Positions 14,225 to 22,566 of a stretch of DNA of 31,116 nucleotides are shown here, piece by piece. Source of the DNA: an uncultured Flavonifractor sp. (GTDB lineage: Bacteria > Bacillota > Clostridia > Oscillospirales > Oscillospiraceae); the NCBI GenBank assembly GCA_910585415.1, contig CAJUDT010000017.1, forward strand, positions 1-31,116, given 5' to 3'. The position numbers were made by a program, and so were the translations under genes. The notes below the pieces were generated by a model that saw only the letters and a program-made list of their open reading frames with translations, had not been told where the DNA came from and made no database searches. Position 1 is the stretch's first letter. Each line of letters opens with the position of its first letter.

Positions 14225-15085
14225 TCACTTGATATGCACATGGTCGCTCAGGTGCTCCGTGCAGTAGCAGTAATACCCGTTGCACTTGGAGCAGTAGCGG
14301 AACTCCTCGTCGGGAAATTCCGTGTCCGTCTTGCCGCAGACGGCGCATTTGTGGATGTATCCCTTCTGCTGCTGCGCCCGCCGGGTGGCCTGCTTGAAAT
14401 TCACCGTCTGGCGGGAGGTCTGGTGCCGGACCCGCCGCTGTCCCCGGTTCAGCAGCTCCATCAAATCCGACCAGAAGAACAGCAGGTAGTTGAGCACCGC
14501 CAGAATGGGCATCAGGGCCATAGGGATGTTGCGGTCCAGCAGGCTTCCCACCACCGCCAGGGCCAGGAACACCCCGTCGGCCCACGCCAGCCATTTGGCC
14601 TTGACGCGAATGATGAAATACAGGATAAAGGCCGCGTCGGGGTACAGGGTGGCGTAGGCCAAAAAGAGCGACATATTCAGGTAGTACATGTTGGCCGTCT
14701 CCATCCAGGCAAAGCCCAGCAGGCCCATTACCAGGCCAACGACCAGGTTCATGGCCGCTCCCAGCAGGTAATACACTGTAAATTTGGTGGTTCCCCAGGT
14801 CCGTTCCAGGCTGGTGCCAATGGAGTAGTACAGCAGCACCGTAATCACAAACCACAGCAAATTCTCGTTGACCGGTACAAAGAGAAAGGTCACAAGCCGC
14901 CAAATCTGCCCCTGAAACACCGCTCCGGGAATGAGCCGGAGCCAAAAGCTGAAGGTATATTGGCTGAACATGTCCAGCAAAAGCACAACCACGTTTCCAA
15001 TGGAGATATAGAGCATCAGATTGGGTATCCCCAGCTTGGGATGATTGAGGCAAAAGCGGTCCAGCAGACTGTCGATGGATTTCAA
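14225..15085 (-). CDS. Rhomboid-like membrane protein with C-terminal zinc ribbon, probably inactive
   Basis: A 286-aa protein with about six membrane segments (about 22-205). Rhomboid-fold landmarks are visible: GQIWRLVTFLF after TM1 and SLERTWGTTKF before the next TM. The serine-protease dyad is not: the GxSG position reads NMSL (Ser139 at best) and the TM6 His position reads Asn (LAVLNYL). The cytoplasmic tail (about 212-286) is basic, then has CAVCG (247/250), YCSKC (265/268), CYC (273/275) and a His-rich end, a zinc-ribbon-like module. The start is TTG at 15085 with GGGAGGGG 7 nt upstream. It follows the pyruvyltransferase fusion by 76 nt, with TATACT as a possible -10 between. It may bind rather than cut membrane proteins. 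Confidence 0.75.
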   Translation of the reverse strand: MKSIDSLLDRFCLNHPKLGIPNLMLYISIGNVVVLLLDMFSQYTFSFWLRLIPGAVFQGQIWRLVTFLFVPVNENLLWFVITVLLYYSIGTSLERTWGTTKFTVYYLLGAAMNLVVGLVMGLLGFAWMETANMYYLNMSLFLAYATLYPDAAFILYFIIRVKAKWLAWADGVFLALAVVGSLLDRNIPMALMPILAVLNYLLFFWSDLMELLNRGQRRVRHQTSRQTVNFKQATRRAQQQKGYIHKCAVCGKTDTEFPDEEFRYCSKCNGYYCYCTEHLSDHVHIK

Positions 15086-15161
15086 ATCAGGTCCCCTCCC
15101 AAAGGTAGTATAGCCAGTCTAGCAGAGGTTGAGCAGAATTTCCAGGGGAAATTGTAAACTT

Positions 15162-17480
15162 TTATTTCAAGATGCTTCGTATCCGGGCCTTGACCGCCGG
15201 CGAGAGCACCTTTGCCGCCGCCCGGTAGGGCAGCGGGGGTCTGGCCAGGAAGGCCTTTTCCACCTGCGCAAAGGGCTGGGCCGCAAAGGCGGCGAAAAAC
15301 ACCGCCCGGCGGGGATTCGCCTGCACAGGGGAGGCCAGCCGGGGATTTCCCGCCACCGCCTCCGCCAGGGGGCGTTCCATTTTTCCCAGGCTGGAAGCCG
15401 CGGCGTCCAGGGCCTCCCTTCCCTTCTCCGTGTGGACCAGCACCAGCGAGATTCCCTTGTCCCGGTCCACGGGCAGCTCCAGAGCCTCGTCCAGGCCCCA
15501 AAAGTCCCCCAAGGTCAGGTCGGCGGGGCGGCTCGTACTGGCGTACCGGCACAGGGCGCAGGCCGGACGCAGGTACAGCGAGGCCCCAAAGCCCCGCCCA
15601 AAGGGGGTGCTGTAGAGCTCCTCCGACCAGGAGGTACCGTCCTGAAAGTCCACGGTAAAGTGTGGCCGCTTCCACCCCTTGGTCTTGTCCCGAAAGCGGA
15701 CATGGGCAATCTGCCTGCCCTGTTCCTCCTCCAGCCGGTCCAGACAGGCCCGGAACACCGCCGGAGAGGGGGTCCCGTGGCACACCAGGTCGCAGGTGAG
15801 CAGCTTCTCCTGCGGCCCGCCCAGGTATTGAAGCAGTCCATCCACCTGACAGGCGGTTCCCACAAAGAGCACCGGCGTGTCTGCCGCCAGCAGCCCCCGA
15901 ACCTGCCGGAACGCCTCGCCGGTTTCACTCTGGACGTACTTGGAGCCCCGCAGAGGGGCAAGCTCTTCTTCCCTGCGGACGCAGACGTGACGGACCGTCT
16001 TATCCTCCTCCAGGGCCGCGCCGAATACCGCGCCGCCCTGCTCCAGCACCTGCCGGGCCAGCAGAGAGAACACCCCGCCGGAGGAGCTCTGCACCCGCTC
16101 GTCCTCCCGCTGGCTCCACACTGCCCAGGCACTTTCAGGGGCGGGCCCCTTCTCATAGGGGTGGAGCATGGGACACACGCCCTCGCACTTGCGGCACAGG
16201 ATGCACGTATCCCCCACCACCGGCCTGAGGAACCCCTCCCGGTCGGGCTTCATAGCGATGGCGTCCACCGGGCAGATGCTGGCGCAGGCGGCGCAGCCGG
16301 TACAGTCCTCCCGGCGGCACAGAACGGGCCCCTTGGATGTGTGCTCCTCCCGGGGGAGCTCCGGCAGGGGCTCGCCGTACAGGGCGGCTTTCAGATAGGC
16401 CAGGGAATCCGCCCGCGCCTCCGACAGACGCGCCCCAATGGCGGCATAGTCCATGGGGGCGTCGATGGCGTCGGTTTCCTCCAGGCCGATTACGCGCCCG
16501 GTACAGCCCAGCCGGGACAACAGACTGTAAATCCGGGACCAGGTGGGCTCCCGCCGCTCCTTGGGGGACATGGAGGTGAAGAACGGCCGCTGGAATTGCA
16601 GGGAGAACACCGCCCCATGGAAGGAATTGGTGACCACATAGGCGGCGTGCTGGAAGAGCCCCAAAAACTCCCTGGGTCCCGCGTCAAATACCAAATCTTT
16701 TGCGCCGGGGATTTTCCGCCGGGCCCCGGCCAGCTGGACGATGGGCAGACCGGTGCGCCGGGCGAGCTCCTGGGCGTAGGGCGCCGTCTCTCCGGGGTCG
16801 GAGACGAAATAGCACAGAATATACCCCCGCTTCCCCTGGGGGGGGACGGCCAGCTTCCCCCATTCCTCCCCGGTGAGCAGAAGGGTGGGGTCCAGGACCA
16901 CCCGCGCCTCCCGCCCAGCCGCCTGACGCAGGAGGGCCTGTCCCCGCTTCTCCCGGACGGAGAGGGCGGAGAAGGGCTCCAAAAAGGCCTTCAGCTGACC
17001 GGCCTTGTCCGCAGGCAGCTCCGGGACCCCCAGGCTGGGGGCGTAGGCAATCCGGCGCTTCTCTCCGGCGAAGGCCAGCAGGAAGGCGGGGTCAAACTGC
17101 TTGTCCTGAAAAATATAGGGGTTCCAAATCTGGTCGCTGCCCGCCAGGAACACGTCGCAGTCCGGGGGCTCCGCCGCCAGCTCCCGGGCGGAGGAATACT
17201 GCCGGGGGGTCAGCGCCATCTCCCGGGCTACGAAGTCCTCAAACCGCTGGAACCGCCGCTGAAACGCGGGGTAATGGAGGGCGGTGTGTCCATTGGAGGC
17301 CAAGTCCCGCACGGAGCGCCCGCTCTTGAACACCCGGTTGGTCCCCACGGTATGGGGCAGGCGGTAGTCGATGATTTGACACTCCGCCCCCAAGGCCTGC
17401 ACCGCCCGCATGGTGGCATACGCCTGGAGCTGTGCGCCGTAGTGGTGGGCAAAGTGGAAGGTGATGAGTCCTGCGCGCAT
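15162..17480 (-). CDS. Fused polysaccharide pyruvyl transferase, 2[4Fe-4S] ferredoxin and FrhB-like protein
   Basis: A 772-aa protein with three modules. Residues 1 to about 375 are a polysaccharide pyruvyl transferase domain (ITFHFAHHYGAQLQAYA, LAGSDQIWNP, VVTNSFHGAVFSLQF), which adds ketal pyruvate to surface glycans. Residues 393-403 and 426-436 are two 4Fe-4S sites (CxxCxxCxxxC). Residues about 450-700 are the coenzyme F420 hydrogenase beta-subunit (FrhB) type flavin domain (SSSGGVFSLLA, FVGTACQVDGL, CDLVCHGTPS, CRYASTSRPADLTLGDFW). The last two modules often occur as a separate gene next to pyruvyl transferases in exopolysaccharide loci; here they are one chain. The start at ATG 17480 has AGGAG 10 nt upstream. 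No other glycan genes are nearby. The redox substrate is unknown. Confidence 0.9.
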   Translation of the reverse strand: MRAGLITFHFAHHYGAQLQAYATMRAVQALGAECQIIDYRLPHTVGTNRVFKSGRSVRDLASNGHTALHYPAFQRRFQRFEDFVAREMALTPRQYSSARELAAEPPDCDVFLAGSDQIWNPYIFQDKQFDPAFLLAFAGEKRRIAYAPSLGVPELPADKAGQLKAFLEPFSALSVREKRGQALLRQAAGREARVVLDPTLLLTGEEWGKLAVPPQGKRGYILCYFVSDPGETAPYAQELARRTGLPIVQLAGARRKIPGAKDLVFDAGPREFLGLFQHAAYVVTNSFHGAVFSLQFQRPFFTSMSPKERREPTWSRIYSLLSRLGCTGRVIGLEETDAIDAPMDYAAIGARLSEARADSLAYLKAALYGEPLPELPREEHTSKGPVLCRREDCTGCAACASICPVDAIAMKPDREGFLRPVVGDTCILCRKCEGVCPMLHPYEKGPAPESAWAVWSQREDERVQSSSGGVFSLLARQVLEQGGAVFGAALEEDKTVRHVCVRREEELAPLRGSKYVQSETGEAFRQVRGLLAADTPVLFVGTACQVDGLLQYLGGPQEKLLTCDLVCHGTPSPAVFRACLDRLEEEQGRQIAHVRFRDKTKGWKRPHFTVDFQDGTSWSEELYSTPFGRGFGASLYLRPACALCRYASTSRPADLTLGDFWGLDEALELPVDRDKGISLVLVHTEKGREALDAAASSLGKMERPLAEAVAGNPRLASPVQANPRRAVFFAAFAAQPFAQVEKAFLARPPLPYRAAAKVLSPAVKARIRSILK

Positions 17481-17515
17481 AAGCTGTTCACTCCTGAAAG
17501 GGGTTTGATGGGGGT

Positions 17516-17544
17516 ATTATAGCATACCTGAGGGGAAATGTATA
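17516..17544 (-). promoter_or_regulatory. Promoter of the pyruvyltransferase-FrhB fusion gene
   Basis: Minus strand TATACA (17539-17544), 17-nt spacer, perfect TATAAT (17516-17521) with a TGC extended -10 element. It lies 36 nt before the start codon. Confidence 0.7.
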
Positions 17545-17545
17545 T

Positions 17546-17573
17546 CGAAAAGGCTCCCTTTTGGAAAAGCCGC
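17546..17573 (-). terminator. Terminator of the selD-desulfurase unit
   Basis: Stem GGCT-TCC/GGG-AGCC with a 2-nt bulge and AAAA loop (17552-17571), followed on the minus strand by TTTTCG. It is directly after the desulfurase stop at 17578 and overlaps the region next to the following promoter. Confidence 0.6.
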
Positions 17574-17577
17574 CCAT

Positions 17578-18723
17578 TCAGCCGCCTTTTATGCAGTCCT
17601 CCAGCGCTTCCAGGGCCGCGTCCACGTCCTGCTCCGTGTTGGTGAAGCCCAGGGAGAGCCGGACGCTCCCCTGGGGAAAGGTCCCCAAGGTCTTATGGGC
17701 GGAGGGGGCGCAGTGGAGCCCGCAGCGGGTCAGAATCCCCCGCTCCTGCTCCAGCCAAAATGCGGCCTCGGCGTTGTCCTGTCCGGTGAAGTCCAGGGAG
17801 AACACCCCCACTCTCCCCTCTGTTCCGGCAGGGCCCGCCAGCCGGAGGCCGTCTCGGGGCAGACCGGCCAAAAACCGGGCGGTGAGCGCCTGTTCGTGGG
17901 CCATCAAATCCGCAACGCCCCGCTCCTCGATGTAGGCCAGCGCGGCTTCCCAGCCGTAAATGCCCGGTAGGTTGGGGGTTCCGGGCTCCAGCCGGTCGGG
18001 GAAACAGGGAGGCAGCTCCTCGCTGTCTGAGGCGCTGCCGGTGCCCCCGGCGGTCAGAGGGTCCAGCCGGACGGCCAGCTCTGGGACGATCAGCGCCGCC
18101 CCAATCCCCTGGGGCCCCAAAAGGCCCTTGTGTCCCGGAACCACCAGGGCGGACAGGTTCAGCGCCTGGGCGTCAATGGGCACATGCCCGGCCGACTGGG
18201 CGGCATCCAGCACAAAGGGCACACCCCGCGCCCTGCACAGCGCCCCTACGGCCAAAGCGTCCTGGAGAACACCGCACACATTGGAGGCGTGGGCCAGAAC
18301 CACCAGCTTTGTGTTGGGACGAAACTGCGCGGAAAGGGCCTCCAGCCTCAGCCGTCCAGTCCAGTCACAGGGGGCCCGGTCGAAGGTTATGCCCCTCCGC
18401 TCCAGCTGAACCAGGGGGCGCATCACGGCATTGTGCTCCATCGCGGAGACGATACAGTGATCCCCCGGCTGGAGCAGCCCCTTCAAAATCAGGTTGAGCC
18501 CCGCCGTGGCTCCAGCGGTAAGGATTACATGGTCCAGGTGGGGAAACGCGAACAGCCCGCACAGCCGCTGCCGCAGGCGCAGCACCGTCCGCCCCGCCTC
18601 CCGCGCGGAGGCGTAGGAGGCCCGGCCTGCATTGGCCCCCACCTGGTCCACATAGTATTTCATCCGCTCCCCCACTCCGGCGGGCTTGGGATAGCTGGTG
18701 GCGGCATGGTCCAGGTAAATCAT
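17578..18723 (-). CDS. Class V aminotransferase, cysteine desulfurase / selenocysteine lyase-like
   Basis: A 381-aa PLP enzyme of the NifS/Csd group, which releases sulfur or selenium from (seleno)cysteine. It begins MIYLDHAATSYPKP. PLP contacts are visible: TAGATAGLN, EHNAV, VLDAAQSAGH, and the Schiff-base Lys199 in VVPGHKGLLG. A conserved Cys-rich stretch, RCGLHCAPSAHKTLG, lies near the C-terminus. The start overlaps the selD stop as ATGA, so the two are translationally coupled; this suggests the enzyme supplies selenium to SelD rather than acting in iron-sulfur assembly. No iscU/sufU is adjacent. Confidence 0.92.
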   Translation of the reverse strand: MIYLDHAATSYPKPAGVGERMKYYVDQVGANAGRASYASAREAGRTVLRLRQRLCGLFAFPHLDHVILTAGATAGLNLILKGLLQPGDHCIVSAMEHNAVMRPLVQLERRGITFDRAPCDWTGRLRLEALSAQFRPNTKLVVLAHASNVCGVLQDALAVGALCRARGVPFVLDAAQSAGHVPIDAQALNLSALVVPGHKGLLGPQGIGAALIVPELAVRLDPLTAGGTGSASDSEELPPCFPDRLEPGTPNLPGIYGWEAALAYIEERGVADLMAHEQALTARFLAGLPRDGLRLAGPAGTEGRVGVFSLDFTGQDNAEAAFWLEQERGILTRCGLHCAPSAHKTLGTFPQGSVRLSLGFTNTEQDVDAALEALEDCIKGG

Positions 18724-19769
18724 GCCCGTTTCCTCAGCCGAATCCGCGCCCCGCCCCTGTAGGGCTCCACCACACCGATGCGCTGGGCGGAGGGGACCGC
18801 TCCCTTCAGCTCCGTCAGCAGGGCGTCCGCGTCCAGGGGGTCCACAGCGATGAGCAGGCCCCCGGCGGTCTGTGGGTCGTAGAGCACGTCCTGAACCCAG
18901 AGGGGAATTACCCCCGCATCCACCCCGGGCCCGGCAAAGGCGCGGTTGCGGTACATGCCCTCAGGCAATATCCCCTCCTTGGCCAGGGCCAGCGCCTCCG
19001 GGATGAGGTCCATGTCCTCCGGATAAAGGGTCAGCGCCCCATCGGAGCCCTGAGCCAGCTCAAAGGCGTGGCCCAGCAGGCCGAAGCCGGTCACGTCGGT
19101 GCAGGCGTGGACCCGATATCGTACCATGCAGTCTCTGGCCCCCTTGTTGAGGGTGGTCATGAGCCTCAAGGCCAAAGCCTGCCCCGCCGGGGAGGCCAGC
19201 TCCGCCTTGGCGGCGGTGGTGAGGATGCCCACACCCAGGGGCTTGGTCAGCAGGAGCACATCTCCCGGCCTGGCCCCGGAGTTGGTCAGAATCCTGTCCG
19301 GGTGGACGAACCCGGTCACGCACAGGCCGTATTTGGGCTCATCATCCAAAATGCTGTGTCCCCCGGTGATAAGGGCCCCGGCCTCGTACACCTTGTCATA
19401 GCCCCCACGGAGCAGCTCGTGGACCGCCTTGTGTGGCATGTCCTTTGGCACACACAGAAGATTCAGGCACAGCTTGGGCTCCCCGCCCATGGCATACACA
19501 TCAGATAGGGCGTTGGCAGCGGCAATCTGTCCAAAGGTATAGGGGTCGTCGGCGATGGGCGGAAAGAAATCCACCGTCTGCACCAGGGCCAGGTCCGGCG
19601 CCACCTGATAGACCGACGCATCATCGCTCTTGTCAAAGCCCACCAACAGCTTGGGGTCCCTATGGACCTGGAGGCCCTCCAGGAGCTGGGCCAGGACCCC
19701 CGCGCCCACCTTGGCCCCGCAGCCTGCGCAGCTCGCCAGCTTTGTGAGCTTCACTTCCATTTCAGACAT
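18720..19769 (-). CDS. selD: Selenophosphate synthetase (selenide, water dikinase)
   Basis: SelD (349 aa) uses ATP to make selenophosphate, the selenium donor for selenocysteine and selenouridine. The catalytic Cys17 and Lys20 are in CAGCGAK at the same numbers as in E. coli SelD. The active-site codon is TGC, so this copy is not itself a selenoprotein, unlike many Clostridial SelD proteins. ATP-binding elements VGFDKSDDASVY, VDFFPPIADDPYTFGQIAAANALSDVYAMGG and ITGGHS are intact. ATG 19769 has AGGAGG 6 nt upstream. It is first in a two-gene unit with the desulfurase-like gene. No selA, selB or tRNA-Sec is seen in the window. Confidence 0.96.
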   Translation of the reverse strand: MSEMEVKLTKLASCAGCGAKVGAGVLAQLLEGLQVHRDPKLLVGFDKSDDASVYQVAPDLALVQTVDFFPPIADDPYTFGQIAAANALSDVYAMGGEPKLCLNLLCVPKDMPHKAVHELLRGGYDKVYEAGALITGGHSILDDEPKYGLCVTGFVHPDRILTNSGARPGDVLLLTKPLGVGILTTAAKAELASPAGQALALRLMTTLNKGARDCMVRYRVHACTDVTGFGLLGHAFELAQGSDGALTLYPEDMDLIPEALALAKEGILPEGMYRNRAFAGPGVDAGVIPLWVQDVLYDPQTAGGLLIAVDPLDADALLTELKGAVPSAQRIGVVEPYRGGARIRLRKRA

Positions 19770-19797
19770 AAGGCACCTCCTGTATTCATACCGCTAC

Positions 19798-19826
19798 AGC
19801 ATAGCATATCCCGCAGGAAGCCGCAA
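19798..19826 (-). promoter_or_regulatory. Possible selD promoter
   Basis: Minus strand TTGCGG (19821-19826), 17 nt, TATGCT (19798-19803). Spacing is ideal but both boxes are weak. It is the best candidate in the gap between citrate synthase and selD. Confidence 0.35.
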
Positions 19827-19834
19827 GACAGAAC

Positions 19835-19861
19835 GGGGACAGGCTGAAACAGCCCGCCCCC
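19835..19861 (-). terminator. Probable terminator of citrate synthase
   Basis: GGCTG-TTT-CAGCC hairpin extended by GGGG/CCCC, immediately after the citrate synthase stop. The following bases (GTTCTGTCTT) are only moderately U-rich. Confidence 0.45.
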
Positions 19862-19870
19862 GAAGTATTC

Positions 19871-21235
19871 TTACCGGTCCGACATCGGTATATAATCGGT
19901 ATGTGTCCCCACATACTTGTACGCCGGACGGATGATTTTGCCCATGTTGATGAGCTCCTCCACCCGGTGAGCGCTCCAGCCCGCGATGCGGGCCATGGCG
20001 AAAATGGGGGTGTACAGTTCCAGGGGCAGGTCCAGCATATGGTACACAAACCCGGAATAAAAATCCACGTTGGCCGAAACGCCCTTGTACATGGTCCGCT
20101 CCCCGGAAATGACCTCCGGCCCCAGGCGCTCCACCAGGGAATAGAGCTCATATTCCTCGTTGCGCCCCTTTTCCCGGGAGAGCTTTTCCACAAAGGAGCG
20201 CAGGACACTGGCGCGGGGGTCGGACAGGGAATAGACCGCGTGGCCCATGCCGTAAATGAGCCCCGCCTTGTCAAAGGCCTGCTTGTCCAGCAGGGCCCGG
20301 AGATAGGCCTTCACCTCGTCCTCGTCCTTCCAGTCCCCAATCCGCTCCTTCATGTCCTCAAACATCTGAATGACCTTGATGTTGGCCCCGCCGTGCCGGG
20401 GGCCCTTCAGGGAGGCCAGCGCGGCCGTCATGCAGGAGTAGGTATCCGTGCCCGAGGACGTGACCACATGGGTGGTAAAGGTGGAGTTGTTGCCGCCGCC
20501 GTGCTCCGCGTGGAGGGTCAGGCAGATATCCAGCACATGGGCCTCCCAGAAGGAATAGGAGGAATCCGAGCGCAGCAGAGAGAGAATATTCTCCGCCGTG
20601 GACAGCTCCGGCTGGGGGGCGTGTATGTATAGAGAGCTGCCGCTCTTATAGGTATAGGCCTGATAGCCGTACACCGCCAGCACCGGGAACAGGGCAATGA
20701 GCTGGACGCACTGGCGCATGACGTTGGGCAGGGAGATATCGTCCGCCCGGTCGTCGTAACAGGCCAGATTCAGCACGCTCCGGGCCAAAGAGTTCATAAT
20801 GTCCGGGCTGGGGGCCTTCAAAATCACATCCCGGACGAAGTTGTTGGGCAGAGAGCGGTAATAGGCCAGCTGCCGCTTGAACTCCAAAAGCTCCTGCCGG
20901 TCGGGCAGGCGGCCCAGCAGCAGCAGATACGCGGTTTCCTCAAAGCCGAACCGGTCCTCTTTCAGCGCTCCCGCCACCAGCTTTTCCACGTCGATGCCCC
21001 GATAATAGAGCTTACCGTCGCAGGGGACTTCCTCCCCGTTCACCATCTGCTTGGCGACAACGTCTGAGATTTCCGTCAGTCCGGCCAGTACTCCCTTGCC
21101 GTTCAAATCCCGCAGACCGCGCTTAACGTCGTACTTCACATAATCTCCAGGGTCAATGCTGTTGTTGTGCAGGGCCTGCCCGGCCAGGGCCTCGATTTCG
21201 GGTGTGATGTCACAATAATTCGGATTGCTCGCCAT
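19871..21235 (-). CDS. gltA: Citrate synthase
   Basis: The enzyme condenses acetyl-CoA and oxaloacetate to citrate, feeding glutamate synthesis in an anaerobe with a partial TCA cycle. Product 454 aa. Catalytic residues are in HAEHGGGNNSTF (His), YGMGHAVYSLSDPRA (His) and VSANVDFYSGF (Asp). The N-terminal extension (ITPEIEALAGQALHNNSIDPGDY) is usual for the Clostridial form. I chose ATG 21235 (MASNPNYCD) with GGGAGG 6-7 nt upstream; a longer frame to 21325 is unsupported. No aconitase or isocitrate dehydrogenase gene is adjacent. A possible extended -10 promoter (TGTTATTCT) is at 21297-21305. Confidence 0.95.
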   Translation of the reverse strand: MASNPNYCDITPEIEALAGQALHNNSIDPGDYVKYDVKRGLRDLNGKGVLAGLTEISDVVAKQMVNGEEVPCDGKLYYRGIDVEKLVAGALKEDRFGFEETAYLLLLGRLPDRQELLEFKRQLAYYRSLPNNFVRDVILKAPSPDIMNSLARSVLNLACYDDRADDISLPNVMRQCVQLIALFPVLAVYGYQAYTYKSGSSLYIHAPQPELSTAENILSLLRSDSSYSFWEAHVLDICLTLHAEHGGGNNSTFTTHVVTSSGTDTYSCMTAALASLKGPRHGGANIKVIQMFEDMKERIGDWKDEDEVKAYLRALLDKQAFDKAGLIYGMGHAVYSLSDPRASVLRSFVEKLSREKGRNEEYELYSLVERLGPEVISGERTMYKGVSANVDFYSGFVYHMLDLPLELYTPIFAMARIAGWSAHRVEELINMGKIIRPAYKYVGTHTDYIPMSDR

Positions 21236-21296
21236 ATAAGACCTCCCATTCCAAGTTTGCCCGCTCCGGCGGGCGTTCCATTGCAGCTTAACGGGT

Positions 21297-21305
21297 AGAA
21301 TAACA
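21297..21305 (-). promoter_or_regulatory. Possible extended -10 promoter of citrate synthase
   Basis: Minus strand TGTTATTCT (TATTCT at 21297-21302 with TG extension), about 60 nt before the start. No convincing -35. Confidence 0.35.
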
Positions 21306-21349
21306 CAAAAGTGTGTCCAGAACATGAATCGGACGCGGAAATTTTCTGT

Positions 21350-21387
21350 CAGAAGGAAATAGACTGCGGACGCATGCGCCCGCAGTC
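21350..21387 (-). terminator. Terminator of corA
   Basis: GACTGCGG/CCGCAGTC stem (21362-21369 and 21380-21387) with a further CGC/GCG pairing inside. It is followed on the minus strand by TATTTCCTTCT and lies just after the corA stop at 21404. Confidence 0.7.
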
Positions 21388-21403
21388 CTGAGCGGCGCGC
21401 GGA

Positions 21404-22327
21404 TTAAAACAAATCCCGCCGCTTCAAAATCACAGCCACCAGCACAATGGCCAGAGCCGCCACCACCAGCGGGAACCACCAGAACTGGTCCAGCGGCAGC
21501 CCCGCCACATTCATGCCATAAAAGCCAAAAATAATGTTGGGTATGGTCAGCAGGATGGTGATGGAGGTGAGCACCTTCATAATAACATTGAGGTTGTTGG
21601 AGATGACGGAGGCAAAGGCGTCCATCATGCCGGAGATAATAGAGGAATAGATGTTAGCCATCTCAATGGCCTGACGGACCTCTATGAGCACGTCCTCCAA
21701 CAGGTCATGATCCTCCTCGTAGAGGGTAACGATGCGCCCCCGAAGAATTTTTTCCAGGGTAACCTCGTTGGCCTTGAGGGAGGTGTTGAAGTACACCAGG
21801 GATTTCTCCAAATCCAGAAGCTGGATGAGCTCCTTATTCCGCTGGGATTTGTAGAGCTGCCGCTCCATATAGTTGTAAATCTTGTCAATCTGCTTCAGGT
21901 ATTGGAGGTAGCGCTTGGCCACCTGAAGCAGCATATAGAGGATGAAGGAGGTACGCTTCTGTGTCTCCGCCCCCCGAACCAGACCGTCCTGCATGTCCTT
22001 AAGGATGGAGGACTCTTTGAGGCAGACGGTAATAATGTGCTTCTCGGTGACGATGATGCCCAGCGGGAGGGTGGAGTACACCACCGCGTCATCCTTCTCC
22101 ACTGCGGGCAGGTCAATGATGATGAGGGTTTGTCCGTCCTCGGTGTCGATACGGGAGGTCTCTTCCTCGTCCAGAGCGGCCCGGAGGAAGGTGGGTTCCA
22201 CCCCCAGGGTGGCGGCAGCGGTGGTGAGCTCGTCCTCACTGGGGTAGGTAAGATTCACCCAGCAGCCGTCCTGGATGGAATCCAGCTTGGTCATTTTTCC
22301 GTTGATGGTCTTATGGATGGTCAGCAA
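21404..22327 (-). CDS. corA: CorA-family divalent cation (Mg2+) transporter
   Basis: CorA forms a pentameric membrane channel for Mg2+ or similar ions. Product 307 aa: a cytoplasmic alpha/beta domain (CWVNLTYPSEDEL, LIIIDLPAV), a long helix (about 150-245), and two C-terminal TM helices with the signature GFYGMNV at the end of TM1. It ends in the basic KRRDLF. No in-frame ATG fits the family N-terminus; I chose TTG at 22327 (read MLTIHKTINGK), which matches the MLKIYKT-type start of Firmicutes CorA. GTG 22336 is an alternative. The weak ribosome site (AAAGG, 10 nt upstream) is partly within a hairpin, and a long leader precedes it. Confidence 0.88.
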   Translation of the reverse strand: MLTIHKTINGKMTKLDSIQDGCWVNLTYPSEDELTTAAATLGVEPTFLRAALDEEETSRIDTEDGQTLIIIDLPAVEKDDAVVYSTLPLGIIVTEKHIITVCLKESSILKDMQDGLVRGAETQKRTSFILYMLLQVAKRYLQYLKQIDKIYNYMERQLYKSQRNKELIQLLDLEKSLVYFNTSLKANEVTLEKILRGRIVTLYEEDHDLLEDVLIEVRQAIEMANIYSSIISGMMDAFASVISNNLNVIMKVLTSITILLTIPNIIFGFYGMNVAGLPLDQFWWFPLVVAALAIVLVAVILKRRDLF

Positions 22328-22560
22328 TTCAATCACGCCTTTCCCGGCGCGGGAACCTGAAAAGGGCAAAAAAATTCCCCACGCCAATGTCTTTGCGGTC
22401 CGGCAGGGCCAGAAGCTCCACGCGGACACAGCGGCGACATCAGGCGTGCGGAGGCGGACAGCCGCCTAGCCGCGGAGCCAGTGCGCCGCGCTGGTACACA
22501 GATGTTCTCGACTGAACGGGTCGCTGCTCACGGCGCTTATCACTCCTTTTTGTGTTCGTT
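22328..22560 (-). promoter_or_regulatory. Long structured leader of corA
   Basis: About 233 nt of GC-rich RNA between the promoter and corA. On the minus strand, in order: a possible 21-codon ORF (22531-22466); a 6-bp hairpin AGGCGG/CCGCCT (22452-22467) that contains the ORF stop; a GTCCG/CGGAC pairing; a U7 run at 22374-22368; and a TTCCCG/CGGGAA hairpin (22341-22355) overlapping the corA ribosome site. It does not match the M-box as I know it. The layout suggests attenuation or translational control. Confidence 0.5.
22466..22531 (-). CDS. Possible 21-aa leader peptide upstream of corA
   Basis: GTG at 22529-22531, stop TAG at 22466-22468, peptide MSSDPFSREHLCTSAAHWLRG. An AGGAG lies 11 nt upstream, slightly far. 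The stop codon sits inside the arm of the hairpin at 22452-22467, so a ribosome finishing this ORF would open it. Coding status is unproven. Confidence 0.3.
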   Translation of the reverse strand: MSSDPFSREHLCTSAAHWLRG

Positions 22561-22566
22561 GCTCTT

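Noticed and set aside
19718..19723. Selenocysteine codon in selD
   Set aside because: Codon 17 reads TGC on the minus strand, so no recoding is needed.
21304..21322. Sigma-54-like TGGACACACTTTTGTG upstream of citrate synthase
   Set aside because: Spacing is right, but the -12 element is GT rather than GC and the -24 block is degenerate.
22328..22560. M-box Mg2+ riboswitch before corA
   Set aside because: The conserved M-box 5' core is not visible. The leader is kept as an unclassified structured RNA.
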